DNA from: Moritella sp. JT01 | GTDB lineage: Bacteria; Pseudomonadota; Gammaproteobacteria; Enterobacterales; Moritellaceae | Length of the DNA: 64,000 nt | Direction: 5' to 3' | Assembly: GCF_001574435.1 (NCBI RefSeq) | Contig: NZ_LOCN01000005.1 | Location: 58,570 to 122,569 of the forward strand | Shown here: piece after piece, positions 8,996-19,384 of the stretch | Layout of the letters: each line of letters begins with the position of its first letter | How positions within the stretch are numbered: position 1 is the stretch's first letter | Made by a program: the position numbers and the translations under genes | The notes under the pieces: model-generated | Databases searched by the model: none | Seen by the model: only the letters and a program-made list of their open reading frames with translations | Told to the model about the DNA's origin: nothing

Positions 8996-9262
8996 ATGTC
9001 GTTACTTGATTATTTTCGTACATCAAAACCGGATGCGTCGTCTGCTAATTTAGCGAAAGACCGCTTACAAATAATTGTTGCACATGAACGTAGCATACGT
9101 GATAACACGCCAGATTATTTACCACAGTTAAAGCTGGATATACTAGAAGTGATCAAAAAGTATGTTGCAGTAACATCAGATCAAGTTCATGTACAACTTG
9201 ACCAGAGAGACAACAACCTTTCAGTTTTAGAACTGAACGTGACTCTTTCTGAAGACCCGTAA
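8996..9262 (+). CDS. minE: Cell division topological specificity factor MinE
   Basis: The 88-residue partner of MinD that stimulates its ATPase and drives oscillation. The N-terminal part [24 protein letters not shown] holds the membrane- and MinD-binding segment, and [10 protein letters not shown] is the conserved anti-MinCD stretch. The rest is the dimerising topological domain. The start codon follows the minD stop with no gap; the ribosome site GGAGG lies inside the end of minD, so the two are translationally linked. Confidence 0.97.
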   Translation: MSLLDYFRTSKPDASSANLAKDRLQIIVAHERSIRDNTPDYLPQLKLDILEVIKKYVAVTSDQVHVQLDQRDNNLSVLELNVTLSEDP

Positions 9263-9268
9263 GCATTA

Positions 9269-9299
9269 AGCAAGTGTACAACATTCATGTACACTTGCT
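9269..9299. terminator. Hairpin between convergent minE and rnd
   Basis: An 11-bp perfect stem (AGCAAGTGTAC and its complement) with a 9-nt loop separates minE from rnd, which faces it. The tail lacks a strong T run on either side, so efficiency is uncertain; it may serve both directions. Confidence 0.55.
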
Positions 9300-9314
9300 A
9301 TTACTTATTACTTA

Positions 9315-10445
9315 TTACTTATTAGCCATTAAACCTTCAAATAAGCTATTACCTATCAGTTCCGCACGCCAATCACTTAACAACACAGGTTTACTACCGA
9401 CAGCACGCTCCTCCTCTGTCAATTTCCAGACCCAGTTTAATAACTCATTGATAATTTTCTTTGAACCAATTAATTCTGCTGGAATATTCGTTTTCTCGGC
9501 AACGATAGCAATCTTATTACGTATTCCTTGTACTATTTTTTTATAGCCAGGGTAATCAGAAATTCGCGTTAACGGTTCAGGTAACTCTTCATCTGACAGA
9601 TTTTGAGCTTGTTTAACAAGATCGATGATCTGTTTGCCATGACGTTTAATCTCGATAGGAAGTAACCCTAACTGATTTAAATCGCGTAATGATTTAGGCT
9701 GCTGTTTCGCGACTTCCAGAAGGTGGGCTTCTTTAACCACAAAATTAACTGCCATATCACGGTTTACCGCGTTGTTCTCGCGCCACTCGCCCAGCGCTTG
9801 TAAGGTTGCAAGCTCACGAGGTGATAAGAATGATGCGTTTTTGAATTGTTTGTAGACTGTTTTAGGGTTCTTTTTAACCATCTTACGACGACGTAAATTA
9901 TCTAACTCTTGCAAATAAAAGTCGTAATAACCTAGTTCATCAAGTTTAGATTTTAATTCATGCCAGCATGGCAGTAAATGATACACATCAGCTGCGGCAT
10001 AACTTAGCTGCTTAGTTGTTAATGGACGCGCTAGCCAGTTAGAACGAGATTCACCTTTATCTAACGTGATATTTTGAAATTCAGAAACTAAACCACCAAA
10101 ACCAAGGGAAGAACCAAGCCCACAAAATGCTGCTGCTATTTGTGTATCATGAAAAAAATCAGGAAATTTGTTTGCAACTGTCATGAATACATCGAGGTCT
10201 TCTGAACAAGCATGAAGAACAACAGGTTGACGGTCGAGGAGTTGCCATAATGCGCTAAGATCATCAATAGCGAGTGGATCGACTAAATAGGTTTCAGTAC
10301 CATTATATAACTGAAACAATCCTAAGATTGGGTAATAAGTACGCTGTCTGATAAATTCAGTGTCGATAGCTAAAATTTCAACTTCCGCACATTGAGCTAT
10401 CATTTCCTGCAATGTTATTTGATCTTCAACTAAAATATATTCCAC
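9315..10445 (-). CDS. rnd: Ribonuclease D
   Basis: 3'-5' exoribonuclease that trims tRNA and other stable RNA precursors. The DEDD exonuclease domain covers about residues 1-180, with D28 and E30 in AIDTEF and the later motif SYAAADVYHLLP. A HRDC domain follows (about 210-290) with the family phrase LSPRELATLQALGEWRE. Length is 376 residues, as expected. The start codon is GTG, with GAGG upstream. The stop is followed by several in-frame stops in a short TAAGTAA repeat. The gene sits downstream of fadD, behind a terminator that ends 17 nt from its start. Confidence 0.95.
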   Translation of the reverse strand: MEYILVEDQITLQEMIAQCAEVEILAIDTEFIRQRTYYPILGLFQLYNGTETYLVDPLAIDDLSALWQLLDRQPVVLHACSEDLDVFMTVANKFPDFFHDTQIAAAFCGLGSSLGFGGLVSEFQNITLDKGESRSNWLARPLTTKQLSYAAADVYHLLPCWHELKSKLDELGYYDFYLQELDNLRRRKMVKKNPKTVYKQFKNASFLSPRELATLQALGEWRENNAVNRDMAVNFVVKEAHLLEVAKQQPKSLRDLNQLGLLPIEIKRHGKQIIDLVKQAQNLSDEELPEPLTRISDYPGYKKIVQGIRNKIAIVAEKTNIPAELIGSKKIINELLNWVWKLTEEERAVGSKPVLLSDWRAELIGNSLFEGLMANK

Positions 10446-10461
10446 TTATAACCTCAAAAGA

Positions 10462-10493
10462 AAGCCACTTTCTTACAATTTAGAAAGTGGCTT
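10462..10493 (-). terminator. Terminator after fadD
   Basis: A perfect 12-bp stem (AAGCCACTTTCT and its complement) with an 8-nt loop, followed on the minus strand by TCTTTTG. It separates fadD from rnd. Any rnd promoter would have to overlap this hairpin or lie inside the fadD end. Confidence 0.75.
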
Positions 10494-10553
10494 AATTTTA
10501 GCGAAATATGTTACTAATGATAAGTGTTTTATTACTTTAAATTAGATCTAATA

Positions 10554-12212
10554 CTAATCGCGTAATTCACGGCGTAAAATCTTACCTACATTACTCTTAG
10601 GTAATTCATCACGGAATTCAATGATACGAGGGATTTTATACGCAGTAAGGTGCTCACGGCAATGCGCCACAATTTCTTCTTTCGAAATTTCACCTTTTTT
10701 AACAACAAAAATCTTAACTGTTTCGCCTGATGATTCATGAGGAACACCAATAGCGGCAGCTTCAAGAATATTTTCATTTAGCGTTAGTACGTCTTCGATT
10801 TCGTTAGGGAATACGTTAAAGCCTGAAACAAGGATCATATCTTTTTTACGGTCAACGACGTAGAAGAAACCAACTTCGTCCATACGAGCGATATCACCAG
10901 TGTTTAACCAGCCATCAGCAGTAATCACTTCAGCTGTGTCTTGAGGACGCTGCCAATAACCCTGCATAACTTGAGGACCCCGAACTTGCATCTCACCAAC
11001 TGCGCCAGGTTTTGTTAAAACGCCACCGTCTTCATCAATGATACGAACATCCGTCGATGATACAGGTAAACCGATTGAGCCATTGTATTCATGTAGATCG
11101 TAAGGATTTACAGTTACAAGTGGTGAACATTCAGTTAAGCCATAACCTTCAAGTAAGTGATTACCCGTTATTTTCTTCCATTTTTCCGCTACAGAACGTT
11201 GAACAGCCATACCGCCACCAACTGAAAGTTTCAATCCAGAAAAATCAATTTTCGCGAATGTTTCATCATTTACCAGCGCATTAAACAAGGTGTTTACACC
11301 TGTAATTGCAGTTGGTTTATGCTCGTCAATTTCTTTGATTAACGCAGGAAGATCGCGAGGATTGGTAATAAGAATATTCTTACCACCGCTCAAGAAGAAC
11401 AGCAAGCCATTCACTGTTAATGCAAATACATGATACAAGGGTAATGCAGTAATAACGGTTTCAGTACCACGGTCAATAATACTACCGTATGCAGCTTCAG
11501 CCTGTAATACATTAGCAAGCATATTTTTGTGCGTTAGTATTGCACCTTTAGATACACCAGTGGTACCACCTGTATACTGAAGGAAAGCAATATCATCAAA
11601 GCCAGTTTCAACTTTGGTAAACTTCATTGAACGACCTTTATTCAACACGCGGTTGAATGAGATCGCATTTGGTAAGTTAAACTTAGGCACCATTTTCTTC
11701 ACGTACTTAACAACTAAGTTTGTGATTGCACCTTTAATTGGAGAGAACAGGTCGCCCAATTGCGTCAAGATTACATGTTCAATAGGTGAGTCTTTAATCA
11801 CCTTTTCTAAAACGCTTGCAAAGTTTGAGATGATAACAATTGCTTTTGCACCGGAATCATTTAACTGATGTTTTAATTCACGCGGTGTATATAAAGGATT
11901 TACATTAACAATAACCATACCCGCACGTAATACACCAAATAGCGCAATTGGGTATTGAAGTAAGTTAGGCATCATTAACGCGACACGGTCGCCTTTATTT
12001 AATTTAAGCTCGTTTTGAAGGTAAGCTGCAAAAGCACGAGATTTTTCTTCGATTTCACCATAAGTTAATGAACAACCCATATTTACATATGCAGTGTTGC
12101 TACCAAAATTTTGAACTGTTTGATCGAATATATCGTTCAAAGAACGAAATGAACCAAAGTCAATTTCTGCGGGAACATTTTCCGGGTATCTATTTAACCA
12201 AACCTTTTCCAC
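10554..12212 (-). CDS. fadD: Long-chain fatty acid-CoA ligase
   Basis: Activates imported long-chain fatty acids to acyl-CoA with ATP, the entry step to beta-oxidation. It acts at the inner membrane. The 552-residue protein has the AMP-binding motif [12 protein letters not shown] at residues 213-224, the motif [10 protein letters not shown], and the fatty-acid ligase signature around [21 protein letters not shown], with a C-terminal lysine in [12 protein letters not shown]. The opening [14 protein letters not shown] matches FadD. The start codon is GTG with AGGAG at good spacing. The order rnd-fadD-tsaB-yoaA is also seen in E. coli. Confidence 0.96.
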   Translation of the reverse strand: MEKVWLNRYPENVPAEIDFGSFRSLNDIFDQTVQNFGSNTAYVNMGCSLTYGEIEEKSRAFAAYLQNELKLNKGDRVALMMPNLLQYPIALFGVLRAGMVIVNVNPLYTPRELKHQLNDSGAKAIVIISNFASVLEKVIKDSPIEHVILTQLGDLFSPIKGAITNLVVKYVKKMVPKFNLPNAISFNRVLNKGRSMKFTKVETGFDDIAFLQYTGGTTGVSKGAILTHKNMLANVLQAEAAYGSIIDRGTETVITALPLYHVFALTVNGLLFFLSGGKNILITNPRDLPALIKEIDEHKPTAITGVNTLFNALVNDETFAKIDFSGLKLSVGGGMAVQRSVAEKWKKITGNHLLEGYGLTECSPLVTVNPYDLHEYNGSIGLPVSSTDVRIIDEDGGVLTKPGAVGEMQVRGPQVMQGYWQRPQDTAEVITADGWLNTGDIARMDEVGFFYVVDRKKDMILVSGFNVFPNEIEDVLTLNENILEAAAIGVPHESSGETVKIFVVKKGEISKEEIVAHCREHLTAYKIPRIIEFRDELPKSNVGKILRRELRD

Positions 12213-12436
12213 CTTACCACTCCTTTTTATTTAACTTCTTAATTTAACAAAACGACTAAATATTATTAATCCGTTTATAATATTTAGCCGCTATTGATGA
12301 AATTATTTATTGTGAATAGATCTTAATTGATTAACACTCAATTAACAAATGAAATATCTATATTACACGTTTATTTAAATCTTCATTATTTAGAATTAGA
12401 TAATATAAACTCTATTTTTATCGATTAAATAAACTA

Positions 12437-13306
12437 TTATTTTAATTTATCAACAAATTTAACGATCACACTTGCAGTTTCGACAGCATTATCCATGTGA
12501 ATATGATGCCCACCAATAAGTGTCAAAATATCAAAATTTTCTTTATTAAATATGTCCGACTTCAATTTCTCAACAATTAAAGGATAACCTTTATCACCAA
12601 CGATAATCAGACATCTCATTGATATAGATGATAAAATATCAATTACCTGAGACTCTGTCAACCTAATCAAAGATCGTAATTTTAGCTTAGGATCAGATCG
12701 CCATGTCATTTTTCCGGCATTAATAATTAAATTTCTTCTACATATCAATACCGCATTTTGCTCCGTCAAATCAGAAACAAAACAACGTGCTTTAACGACC
12801 TTTTCCAATGTCAAAGTATTAGCGTTAACACTACCACTTTGGTTGTAATTATAACGACTTTCTATCCCTTTACGCAATTGGCTTACTGTTTGTTCAGCTT
12901 CTGCTGAAATTGCGCCCAGCCCTTCGATTAATATCAAACGATTAACAAGTTCTGGAAATGTCGCAGCAAAAATGGAGCTGATCATTGCGCCCATTGAGTG
13001 CCCGACTATACTGACGCTGCCCCAATGCTGTGTTTTAATTATTTGATAAAGGTCCTCTACCCATTCAATAAAATTGTAATGACCTCCCTTATGATCAGAA
13101 TGACCATGACCAGGTAAATCTATCGCAATGAATTGATAAGGTAATGAACCGTCATCTAAATTACGTTTTAATTCTTCAACAAGAGGGATAAAGCTTGCAG
13201 CATTGTCTAACCACCCGTGAACAGCCAGTAAAATAGGTTTAGACTTATCTCCATAGCGTAAACCAGCAATAGTTTTACCATTGACCTCTATGCTAAAGCT
13301 ATTCAT
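12437..13306 (-). CDS. Alpha/beta-hydrolase
   Basis: A 289-residue hydrolase of the alpha/beta fold. The oxyanion region HGWLDNAASF lies at residues 30-39, IDLPGHGHSDH at 62-72, and the nucleophile elbow GHSMGA gives S104. A histidine-rich stretch GGHHIHMD near the C-terminus supplies the catalytic His. Similar proteins between fadD and tsaB are common in marine gammaproteobacteria, but their substrate is not established. It is 6 nt upstream of tsaB in coordinate terms and follows it in transcription, so it is probably in the yoaA-tsaB operon. Confidence 0.82.
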   Translation of the reverse strand: MNSFSIEVNGKTIAGLRYGDKSKPILLAVHGWLDNAASFIPLVEELKRNLDDGSLPYQFIAIDLPGHGHSDHKGGHYNFIEWVEDLYQIIKTQHWGSVSIVGHSMGAMISSIFAATFPELVNRLILIEGLGAISAEAEQTVSQLRKGIESRYNYNQSGSVNANTLTLEKVVKARCFVSDLTEQNAVLICRRNLIINAGKMTWRSDPKLKLRSLIRLTESQVIDILSSISMRCLIIVGDKGYPLIVEKLKSDIFNKENFDILTLIGGHHIHMDNAVETASVIVKFVDKLK

Positions 13307-13312
13307 TAGAAT

Positions 13313-14017
13313 TTACTCTCTACCCGGTAGTTTTTTCCAGGTTACTGTATCGCGAACGTAAACAGGCATAGCATCTTCAACTGCAACCGCGTGACCCTGT
13401 TCAAATTCAGCCGCGGCAATAACGAGCATATCCAGTGCACTTGGGAACTGTATACCTTCACATGCTGTTAGTTGAGCAACGTTTAAATCAGCAAGTTGTT
13501 CTGCATAGGTAGACCAACCCGTTCCGAGCGTATGGAATGCAGTTTCTGGTTTATTAAAATCAACCAATAGTTGATCAGGCTTGACTACAATTTCCTTATC
13601 CACTAATGTCATTACACCCGCTTCATTGAGCTTGTAATGAGCAAAATATATTTCGCCCATACGTGCATCAATTGCCGGTAATACGTCAGTTACATTGTGT
13701 AAACGATAAGCACCTTGCGCCATCGCTGCCAGGGTTGAAATTGGTAGCATTGGTAAATCAGCACCAAATGCTAAACCTTGCGCAATCCCCGTACCAATAC
13801 GAACACCGGTAAAGCTGCCAGGGCCACGACCAAATGCGAGTGCATCTAAATCTTTTAATTTAATACCAGCTTCAGTCAATAAGCTATCGACCATAGGCAA
13901 TATACGCTTAGTGTGCTCGCGTGGACTTTCTAGCTCTCTCACTAATACCTGACCGTTAATGCTCAATGCGGCAGAACAATTTTCTGTTGATGTATCTAGT
14001 GCTAAAATATTACTCAT
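13313..14017 (-). CDS. tsaB: tRNA N6-threonylcarbamoyladenosine synthesis protein TsaB
   Basis: Non-catalytic partner of TsaD in making the t6A modification of ANN-decoding tRNAs. The opening ILALDTSTENCSAAL and the motif GRGPGSFTGVRIGTGIAQGLAFG are diagnostic. Domain fold is ASKHA-like. I choose the ATG at 14015-14017 because family members begin right before the ILALDTST strand; a GTG three codons upstream is also open. The gene follows yoaA by about 12 nt, as in E. coli. Confidence 0.94.
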   Translation of the reverse strand: MSNILALDTSTENCSAALSINGQVLVRELESPREHTKRILPMVDSLLTEAGIKLKDLDALAFGRGPGSFTGVRIGTGIAQGLAFGADLPMLPISTLAAMAQGAYRLHNVTDVLPAIDARMGEIYFAHYKLNEAGVMTLVDKEIVVKPDQLLVDFNKPETAFHTLGTGWSTYAEQLADLNVAQLTACEGIQFPSALDMLVIAAAEFEQGHAVAVEDAMPVYVRDTVTWKKLPGRE

Positions 14018-14029
14018 AAAATTCACTTT

Positions 14030-15940
14030 CTAATTGTTAGTTTTCTTAATAAAAGATAAAACGCTATTTATATCTCTGGTTCGTGGCATATCGGGTAAGC
14101 TATTGATAAACGTAGCGCCATATCCACGAGATACGATACGTGTATCACAAATAATAACACATCCAGTGTCTTTGACATCACGGATTAAACGCCCTACCCC
14201 TTGCTTTAAATTAATGACAGCCTTTGGTATTTGCAATGCAGAGAAAGGATCTTCACCTTTACGCTGGCAATCTTCGATACGCGCTTGTAAAAGAGGGTCA
14301 TCTGGTGACGCAAAAGGCAATTTATCAATAATAACACAGCTTAAAGTTTGCCCGCGTACATCGATACCTTCCCAGAACGAGTATGTCCCAATAAGTAACG
14401 CATTACCGTGCTCAATAAATTGGTCGAGTAAGACTTGTTTATTATCTTGTCCTTGAACAAAGATCGGCATAGTCAGCTGTTGTTGTAATAAACTCGCTAC
14501 TTGTCTAATCATGTAATGACTTGTACATAAGAAAAAACAGCGACCTTTATTGGCTATAATAATAGGTGCTAATTTTTCAACCAGTATACGGGCTATATTT
14601 GGATCATTTGGCTCAGGTATATTACGCGGTACACACAACATTGCCTGGTTTTGATAATCAAATGGGCTTGCTAGAATTAACTCTTTCGCATCTGCGAGTC
14701 CCATTTGTTGTCGATAATGTGAGAAACAATTATCAACCGCTAATGTCGCAGAAGTAAAAATCCAGGTTGATTTACTTTTTTCTTGTTCAGCGCTAAAACG
14801 TTCTGCAATATTAAGTGGCGTTATATTTAAAGTAAAGTTTCGCTTAGTGCATTCGTACCAATAGCTCTCGCCGGTATTATTAACCGCCATTATTTGTTGA
14901 AATGTTGCTTTAATTTCCACAATACGATCGAAGCATTGATCGACAAGTTCCGTTCTACCAAGGTTAAGCTTGATCACTTCATATATGAAGTCGAGTTGAT
15001 CTTGAAAGCGTATAATCGTTTTCATTACCGCTTGTTGAGTGAATAAATGCCGCCAATTTCCACGTCCAGATTCCATCGAAAAACTCAATCTTAAATCTTG
15101 CGTCGCATTCGCTAAACCATTCGCGGCTTTGGTTACTTGTATTGAGTCCTTAAGATCTGTTCGCCCCAAATACTGCACGTCTTTACATAGCGCTTGTATC
15201 TGTTTACTGGTGATACTTTTACCAAAATATTCTGAAGCAATGTCTGGTATTTGGTGAGCTTCATCAAAAATAATCACATCAGCGTCTGGTAATAGTCGAC
15301 CAAACCCTGAGTCTTTAACGTTCAAATCAGCAAAGTATAAATGGTGGTTAACAACCACTACATCTGCGTCAAGCGCCTTACGGCGAGCTTTTACTAAAAA
15401 ACAATCGTCATAATCAGGACAATCTCGCCCTAAGCAATTATCATTGGTGGATGTTACTAAGGGTAAGATCTCTGCATCGTCTTTAAGACCGGGCACTGAA
15501 CTCATATCACCACTAATGGTGATATTGGACCAACCCTTTACTTTGACATAATCACTTAATATGGTTTGATTTTGATATTGAGTTTCTCGCCCTAACCGCG
15601 TTAATCGTTCGGTACACAAGTAGTTACTTCGACCTTTAAGCAACGCCGTTTTGGCTTTACTGTTTAATGCATCAATAATAAAGGGTAAATCGCGATTGAA
15701 TAATTGCTCTTGAAGATTTTTACTACCCGTACTGATAATTGTTGTTTTATCATTAATCAATGCTGGTATTAGATAGGCAAACGTTTTACCCGTCCCCGTT
15801 TCGGCTTCAACGATTAAACTCCCCTTGTTTGTGATCACTGAATTAATGGCTTTTGCCATATCTATTTGTGGTTGACGAGCGGTATAGCCATCGATGACCT
15901 TGGCTAAAGCGCCACCCGATAAAAAATATTGCTCTATCAC
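14030..15940 (-). CDS. yoaA: DinG-family ATP-dependent helicase YoaA
   Basis: XPD/DinG-like iron-sulphur helicase that helps repair blocked replication forks. It has ETGTGKT (about residues 47-53), four cysteines of an Fe-S cluster (YLCTERL, then CLGRDCPDYDDC), the DEAH box in IFDEAHQIP, and the C-terminal motif GVGRLIRD. I place the start at the GTG at 15938-15940, which gives MIEQYFLSGGALAKVIDGY, close to other YoaA N-termini, with GGAAA 7 nt upstream. The frame stays open to a TTG at 16003, which would add 21 unlikely residues. Final length is 636 residues. Confidence 0.92.
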   Translation of the reverse strand: MIEQYFLSGGALAKVIDGYTARQPQIDMAKAINSVITNKGSLIVEAETGTGKTFAYLIPALINDKTTIISTGSKNLQEQLFNRDLPFIIDALNSKAKTALLKGRSNYLCTERLTRLGRETQYQNQTILSDYVKVKGWSNITISGDMSSVPGLKDDAEILPLVTSTNDNCLGRDCPDYDDCFLVKARRKALDADVVVVNHHLYFADLNVKDSGFGRLLPDADVIIFDEAHQIPDIASEYFGKSITSKQIQALCKDVQYLGRTDLKDSIQVTKAANGLANATQDLRLSFSMESGRGNWRHLFTQQAVMKTIIRFQDQLDFIYEVIKLNLGRTELVDQCFDRIVEIKATFQQIMAVNNTGESYWYECTKRNFTLNITPLNIAERFSAEQEKSKSTWIFTSATLAVDNCFSHYRQQMGLADAKELILASPFDYQNQAMLCVPRNIPEPNDPNIARILVEKLAPIIIANKGRCFFLCTSHYMIRQVASLLQQQLTMPIFVQGQDNKQVLLDQFIEHGNALLIGTYSFWEGIDVRGQTLSCVIIDKLPFASPDDPLLQARIEDCQRKGEDPFSALQIPKAVINLKQGVGRLIRDVKDTGCVIICDTRIVSRGYGATFINSLPDMPRTRDINSVLSFIKKTNN

Positions 15941-16180
15941 AAACAAGTTTCCATATAGTTTAATAAGACAGCATTTAATATCATCACTGGTCTCAATAAT
16001 CAAATCGATGTTTTATAAAACCGAGTTTATGGTTGTTTTTCGACCCTATTTGATAAAGTCACCTCTTTATAGTTTGTTCTTTTTAACAAAATTAATCAGT
16101 AATAGTGGCATCACTCTCCACATCTGGTAAAATCGCCGTCAAATCGACAGCAACACCTCGAATCTAGCTAAATTAGTCCA

Positions 16181-16234
16181 AAGTAACTTGGAAGAGCCTT
16201 CAGGGATATTGAAAGAAACTCTTCCAAGTTACTT
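16181..16234. repeat. Perfect 16-bp inverted repeat upstream of purC
   Basis: AAGTAACTTGGAAGAG (16181-16196) pairs perfectly with 16219-16234, with a 22-nt spacer. Read from its right edge (TATACCTAAGTAACTT) it resembles the end of the adjoining MITE-like element (TATACCCAAACTACTT), so the two may be related repeats. Confidence 0.7.
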
Positions 16235-16239
16235 AGGTA

Positions 16240-16503
16240 TATAGCCAAGCTACTTCAAGATGCACAATCAGCAAACCGAAAGGTGAGGATATTCAAGGCA
16301 TGATGTCGATAATTTAGTTATTCTAAATCAAGACTTCATAACGCCGAAGATACCACCATTCGGTTTGCCCTACGGGAGGCGAGCAGGAATAACAGCATAG
16401 CGTTGCAACATTTGAAAATGGAATAACCATTATCGGCATATTGCGCCTTATACTGATATCCCTGCTCGTCTCTGATATAGCATCTTGAAGTAGTTTGGGT
16501 ATA
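16240..16503. mobile_element. MITE-like element with 24-bp terminal inverted repeats
   Basis: The ends 16240-16263 and 16480-16503 are inverted repeats matching at 22 of 24 positions; both contain CTACTTCAAGATGC. The 264-bp element has no credible gene, as expected for a non-autonomous element moved by a transposase in trans. A TA-type target duplication is possible because both ends sit at TATA, but it cannot be proved. A longer open frame crossing it into purC (16336-16713, minus) is not a gene. Confidence 0.7.
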
Positions 16504-16544
16504 CGTTTTATTTAAACGATTAAACTCAATAAGGATAGTTAACA

Positions 16545-17648
16545 ATGAGTCTTGCTGATAAAGTATTAGCTGTAAACAATGATTTACCGATCCGTACAGA
16601 TAAACCTGTTCACAGCGGTAAAGTACGTTCTGTTTACTGGTTAACTGAAGCTGACAGTCGTCGCCTAATCGAAGAAAAAGGTTACGATGTAGCGGCGGAT
16701 GCACCACTTGCAATTATGGTTATTAGTGACCGTATTTCTGCGTTTGAATGCATTTGGCACGGTGAAGGCGGCATGCGCGGTGTACCTGGGAAAGGTGCTG
16801 CGTTAAACGCAATTTCAAACCATTGGTTTAAGTCTTTCCGTGAAAACGGTTTAGCTGATAGCCATATTCTTGATATCCCTCACCCATTCATTTGGATCGT
16901 TCAAAAAGCCAGACCAGTCATGATTGAAGCTATTTGCCGCCAATACATCACTGGTTCTATGTGGCGTGCTTATAGCCAAGGCGAACGTAATTTCTGTGGT
17001 ATTGAACTACCAGAAGGTTTAACTAAAGACCAAAAATTACCAGAGCTACTCATTACACCGTCGACTAAAGGTATTTTAGAAGGCATTCCAGGTGTTCCAG
17101 CTGTCGATGATGTTAACATCACTCGCAAAAATATTTCAGATAACTACGAAGCATTTAACTTCAAATCACCTGATGATATTACTTACTACGAAAAGTTACT
17201 AAAAGAAGGCTTTAACGTAATCAGTGATGCATTAGCGGATGTTGATCAAGTATTTGTCGATACTAAATTCGAATTTGGCTATGTAACAGACAGTAAAGGT
17301 CAAGACAAGCTTATCTATATGGATGAAGTTGGTACACCAGATTCATCACGTATTTGGGATGCAGCAGCGTTCCGTGAAGGTCATGTGATTGAAAACTCAA
17401 AAGAAGGTTTCCGTCAGTTATTACTTAACTACTTCCCTGAACCAGATATTTTACTCAATAAAAACAGAATGGATGAACGTTTAGCACTTGCTGAACATAA
17501 TGTATTACCGACATCTGTATTAATGTCTGTTTCTGAAACTTATTTAAATATTGCAGAGAAGATCACTGGCGAAAAGATTATTTTATCTGATAATCCGAAA
17601 GCTGAAATCATTGAAATATTACGTAACGATTATAATCTTATCGACTAA
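16545..17648 (+). CDS. purC: Phosphoribosylaminoimidazole-succinocarboxamide synthase (long form)
   Basis: SAICAR synthetase, which joins aspartate to CAIR in purine synthesis. The 367-residue length is that of the long type found in Vibrio and Shewanella; E. coli PurC has 237. The substrate-binding stretch GKVRSVYWL lies near residue 25, [11 protein letters not shown] near 58, and [15 protein letters not shown] near 265. AAGGATAG precedes the ATG. The upstream region is disrupted by repeats, which may change its regulation. A strong terminator follows. Confidence 0.95.
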   Translation: MSLADKVLAVNNDLPIRTDKPVHSGKVRSVYWLTEADSRRLIEEKGYDVAADAPLAIMVISDRISAFECIWHGEGGMRGVPGKGAALNAISNHWFKSFRENGLADSHILDIPHPFIWIVQKARPVMIEAICRQYITGSMWRAYSQGERNFCGIELPEGLTKDQKLPELLITPSTKGILEGIPGVPAVDDVNITRKNISDNYEAFNFKSPDDITYYEKLLKEGFNVISDALADVDQVFVDTKFEFGYVTDSKGQDKLIYMDEVGTPDSSRIWDAAAFREGHVIENSKEGFRQLLLNYFPEPDILLNKNRMDERLALAEHNVLPTSVLMSVSETYLNIAEKITGEKIILSDNPKAEIIEILRNDYNLID

Positions 17649-17692
17649 TACCTTCGGGTATCAAATCGCAGATTGATTAAAACGTTAAAATG

Positions 17693-17723
17693 AAAAAGGA
17701 GAGCTAATTAGCTCTCCTTTTTT
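17693..17723 (+). terminator. Terminator after purC
   Basis: AAAAAGGAGAGC followed by its complement, with a near-zero loop (TAATTA) and ending in six T. The A run on the left means it can also work on the minus strand, for the convergent oxidoreductase gene. Confidence 0.9.
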
Positions 17724-17767
17724 AATACCGGTTTTCTAAAACTTATTTAAACTCACTAAATAAGTAA

Positions 17768-19384
17768 TTAAGCTTCTTTTACAAGCATAGAAAGCGCCAT
17801 TGCTTCAGCCACTTTGATACCATCTATACCCGCAGATAAAATGCCACCAGCATAACCAGCACCTTCACCAGCAGGGAATAAACCTTTCGTGCTGATACTT
17901 TGGAAATCACGACCACGTTTAATGCTTACAGGCGATGATGTACGCGTTTCAACACCCGTTAATATTGCATCTTTCGCAGAGAAACCTTTAATTTTCTTTT
18001 CAAACGCCGGTATCGCTTCACGAATAGCCGCAATAGCAAAAGGAGGAAGCGTTTTACTTAAGTCAGTAAACTTAAGTCCTGGCTTGTATGATGGAACAAC
18101 ATCACCAAATTCACCGTCACCACGACCAGTAAGGAAATCGCCTACTGTTTGTCCAGGTGCATCGTAGTTACTACCACCAATAACGAAAGCGTTCTGTTCC
18201 CATTTACGTTGTAGATCAATACCCGCTAATGGGTTACCAGGGAAATCTTCAGGCGTAATACCAACAACAATAGCGCTGTTCGCATTCATTTCATTACGCG
18301 AGTATTGGCTCATGCCATTTGTTACAAGACAACCTTCTTCTGACGCAGCAGCAACAACAGTACCGCCAGGACACATACAGAAGCTATAAACCGAACGACC
18401 ACTCTTACAATGATGAACGAGTTTATAATCCGCAGAACCAAGTAGTGGGTTACCCGCATTTTTACCGAAACGTGCGTCATCAATGGCTGATTGTTTATGT
18501 TCAATACGGAAACCAATTGAGAAAGGCTTCGCTTCGAGGTAAACGCCACGTTTTTGTAGCATTTCAAATGTATCACGCGCACTGTGACCAATTGCCAGAG
18601 AGACATGGTTTGTTTCAATAATTTCGCCACCAGCAAGTTGAACACCGGTAACTTGATCATTTTCAATTAAAATATCATCCACACGGGCACTAAAACGAAT
18701 TTCACCGCCTAGCGCTATGATATCTTTTCGCATACGCTCAATCATAGTAACCAGCTTAAATGTACCAATATGTGGCTTACTCAAGTACATGATCTCTTCA
18801 GGTGCACCCGCTTTAACAAATTCAGTTAAGATCTTACGAGCATGAAATTTTGGATCTTTTACTTGGCTATACAATTTACCGTCTGAGAATGTACCCGCAC
18901 CACCTTCACCAAACTGAACATTTGATTCTGGATTTAAAACACGTTTACGCCAAAATCCGAATGTATCTTTCGTTCTTTCACGTACTTCTTTACCACGTTC
19001 GAGTACAATCGGTTTTAATCCCATTTGAGCAAGGATTAGCGCTGTAAATAAACCACATGGACCAAAACCAATCACAACAGGACGCTGCTCTAGTTCTTCT
19101 GTTTTTTCAGCAACAAATTTGTATTCCATATCAGGAGTAATACGAACATGTTGATCTTTTTCAAACTTAGCCAGAAGCGTTTGCTCATCTACGCTATCAG
19201 CCAACGTAATATCTAATGTATACATTAAGATAATCACATCACGTTTACGTGCATCATAACCACGACGAAAAACAGTATATTCACTCAATTGTTCAGGTTG
19301 AAGTGACAATCTCTGTAAAATATATTCATTAATAGCTTGATCATTATGATCTAGCGGAAGTTTTACATCGGTTAAACGTAACAT
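17768..19384 (-). CDS. FAD-dependent oxidoreductase (COG2509 family)
   Basis: A 538-residue flavoprotein. The FAD-binding motif VIGFGPCGLFTALILAQMG starts near residue 102 and is followed by an ERG motif (LERGKEVRER). The family hallmark NVQFGEGGAGTFSDGKL follows, and AGEGAGYAGGILSAGIDG near the C-terminus completes the FAD site. An N-terminal domain of about 95 residues precedes the flavin fold, as usual in this family. The substrate is not known; members are annotated simply as FAD-dependent dehydrogenases. It is a single gene, with no clear partner. Confidence 0.85.
   Translation of the reverse strand: MLRLTDVKLPLDHNDQAINEYILQRLSLQPEQLSEYTVFRRGYDARKRDVIILMYTLDITLADSVDEQTLLAKFEKDQHVRITPDMEYKFVAEKTEELEQRPVVIGFGPCGLFTALILAQMGLKPIVLERGKEVRERTKDTFGFWRKRVLNPESNVQFGEGGAGTFSDGKLYSQVKDPKFHARKILTEFVKAGAPEEIMYLSKPHIGTFKLVTMIERMRKDIIALGGEIRFSARVDDILIENDQVTGVQLAGGEIIETNHVSLAIGHSARDTFEMLQKRGVYLEAKPFSIGFRIEHKQSAIDDARFGKNAGNPLLGSADYKLVHHCKSGRSVYSFCMCPGGTVVAAASEEGCLVTNGMSQYSRNEMNANSAIVVGITPEDFPGNPLAGIDLQRKWEQNAFVIGGSNYDAPGQTVGDFLTGRGDGEFGDVVPSYKPGLKFTDLSKTLPPFAIAAIREAIPAFEKKIKGFSAKDAILTGVETRTSSPVSIKRGRDFQSISTKGLFPAGEGAGYAGGILSAGIDGIKVAEAMALSMLVKEA

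Larger units (their letters stand above)
15941..16544. promoter_or_regulatory. Intergenic region between divergent yoaA and purC, filled by repeats
   Basis: The region has no gene. From left to right it holds the yoaA leader, a likely old purC promoter zone around 16085-16135 (TAAAAT near 16126 resembles a -10 box), a 54-nt hairpin (16181-16234), a MITE-like element (16240-16503), and 41 nt up to purC. If the promoter assignment is right, the repeats now lie in the purC leader RNA. Confidence 0.5.

Noticed and set aside
9301..9323. Short ATTACTT tandem repeat
   Set aside because: Three units at the end of rnd providing extra stop codons; too short to call a functional repeat.
16336..16713. 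125-codon minus-strand open frame overlapping purC
   Set aside because: It runs through the MITE-like element into purC antisense, has no ribosome site and matches no family.
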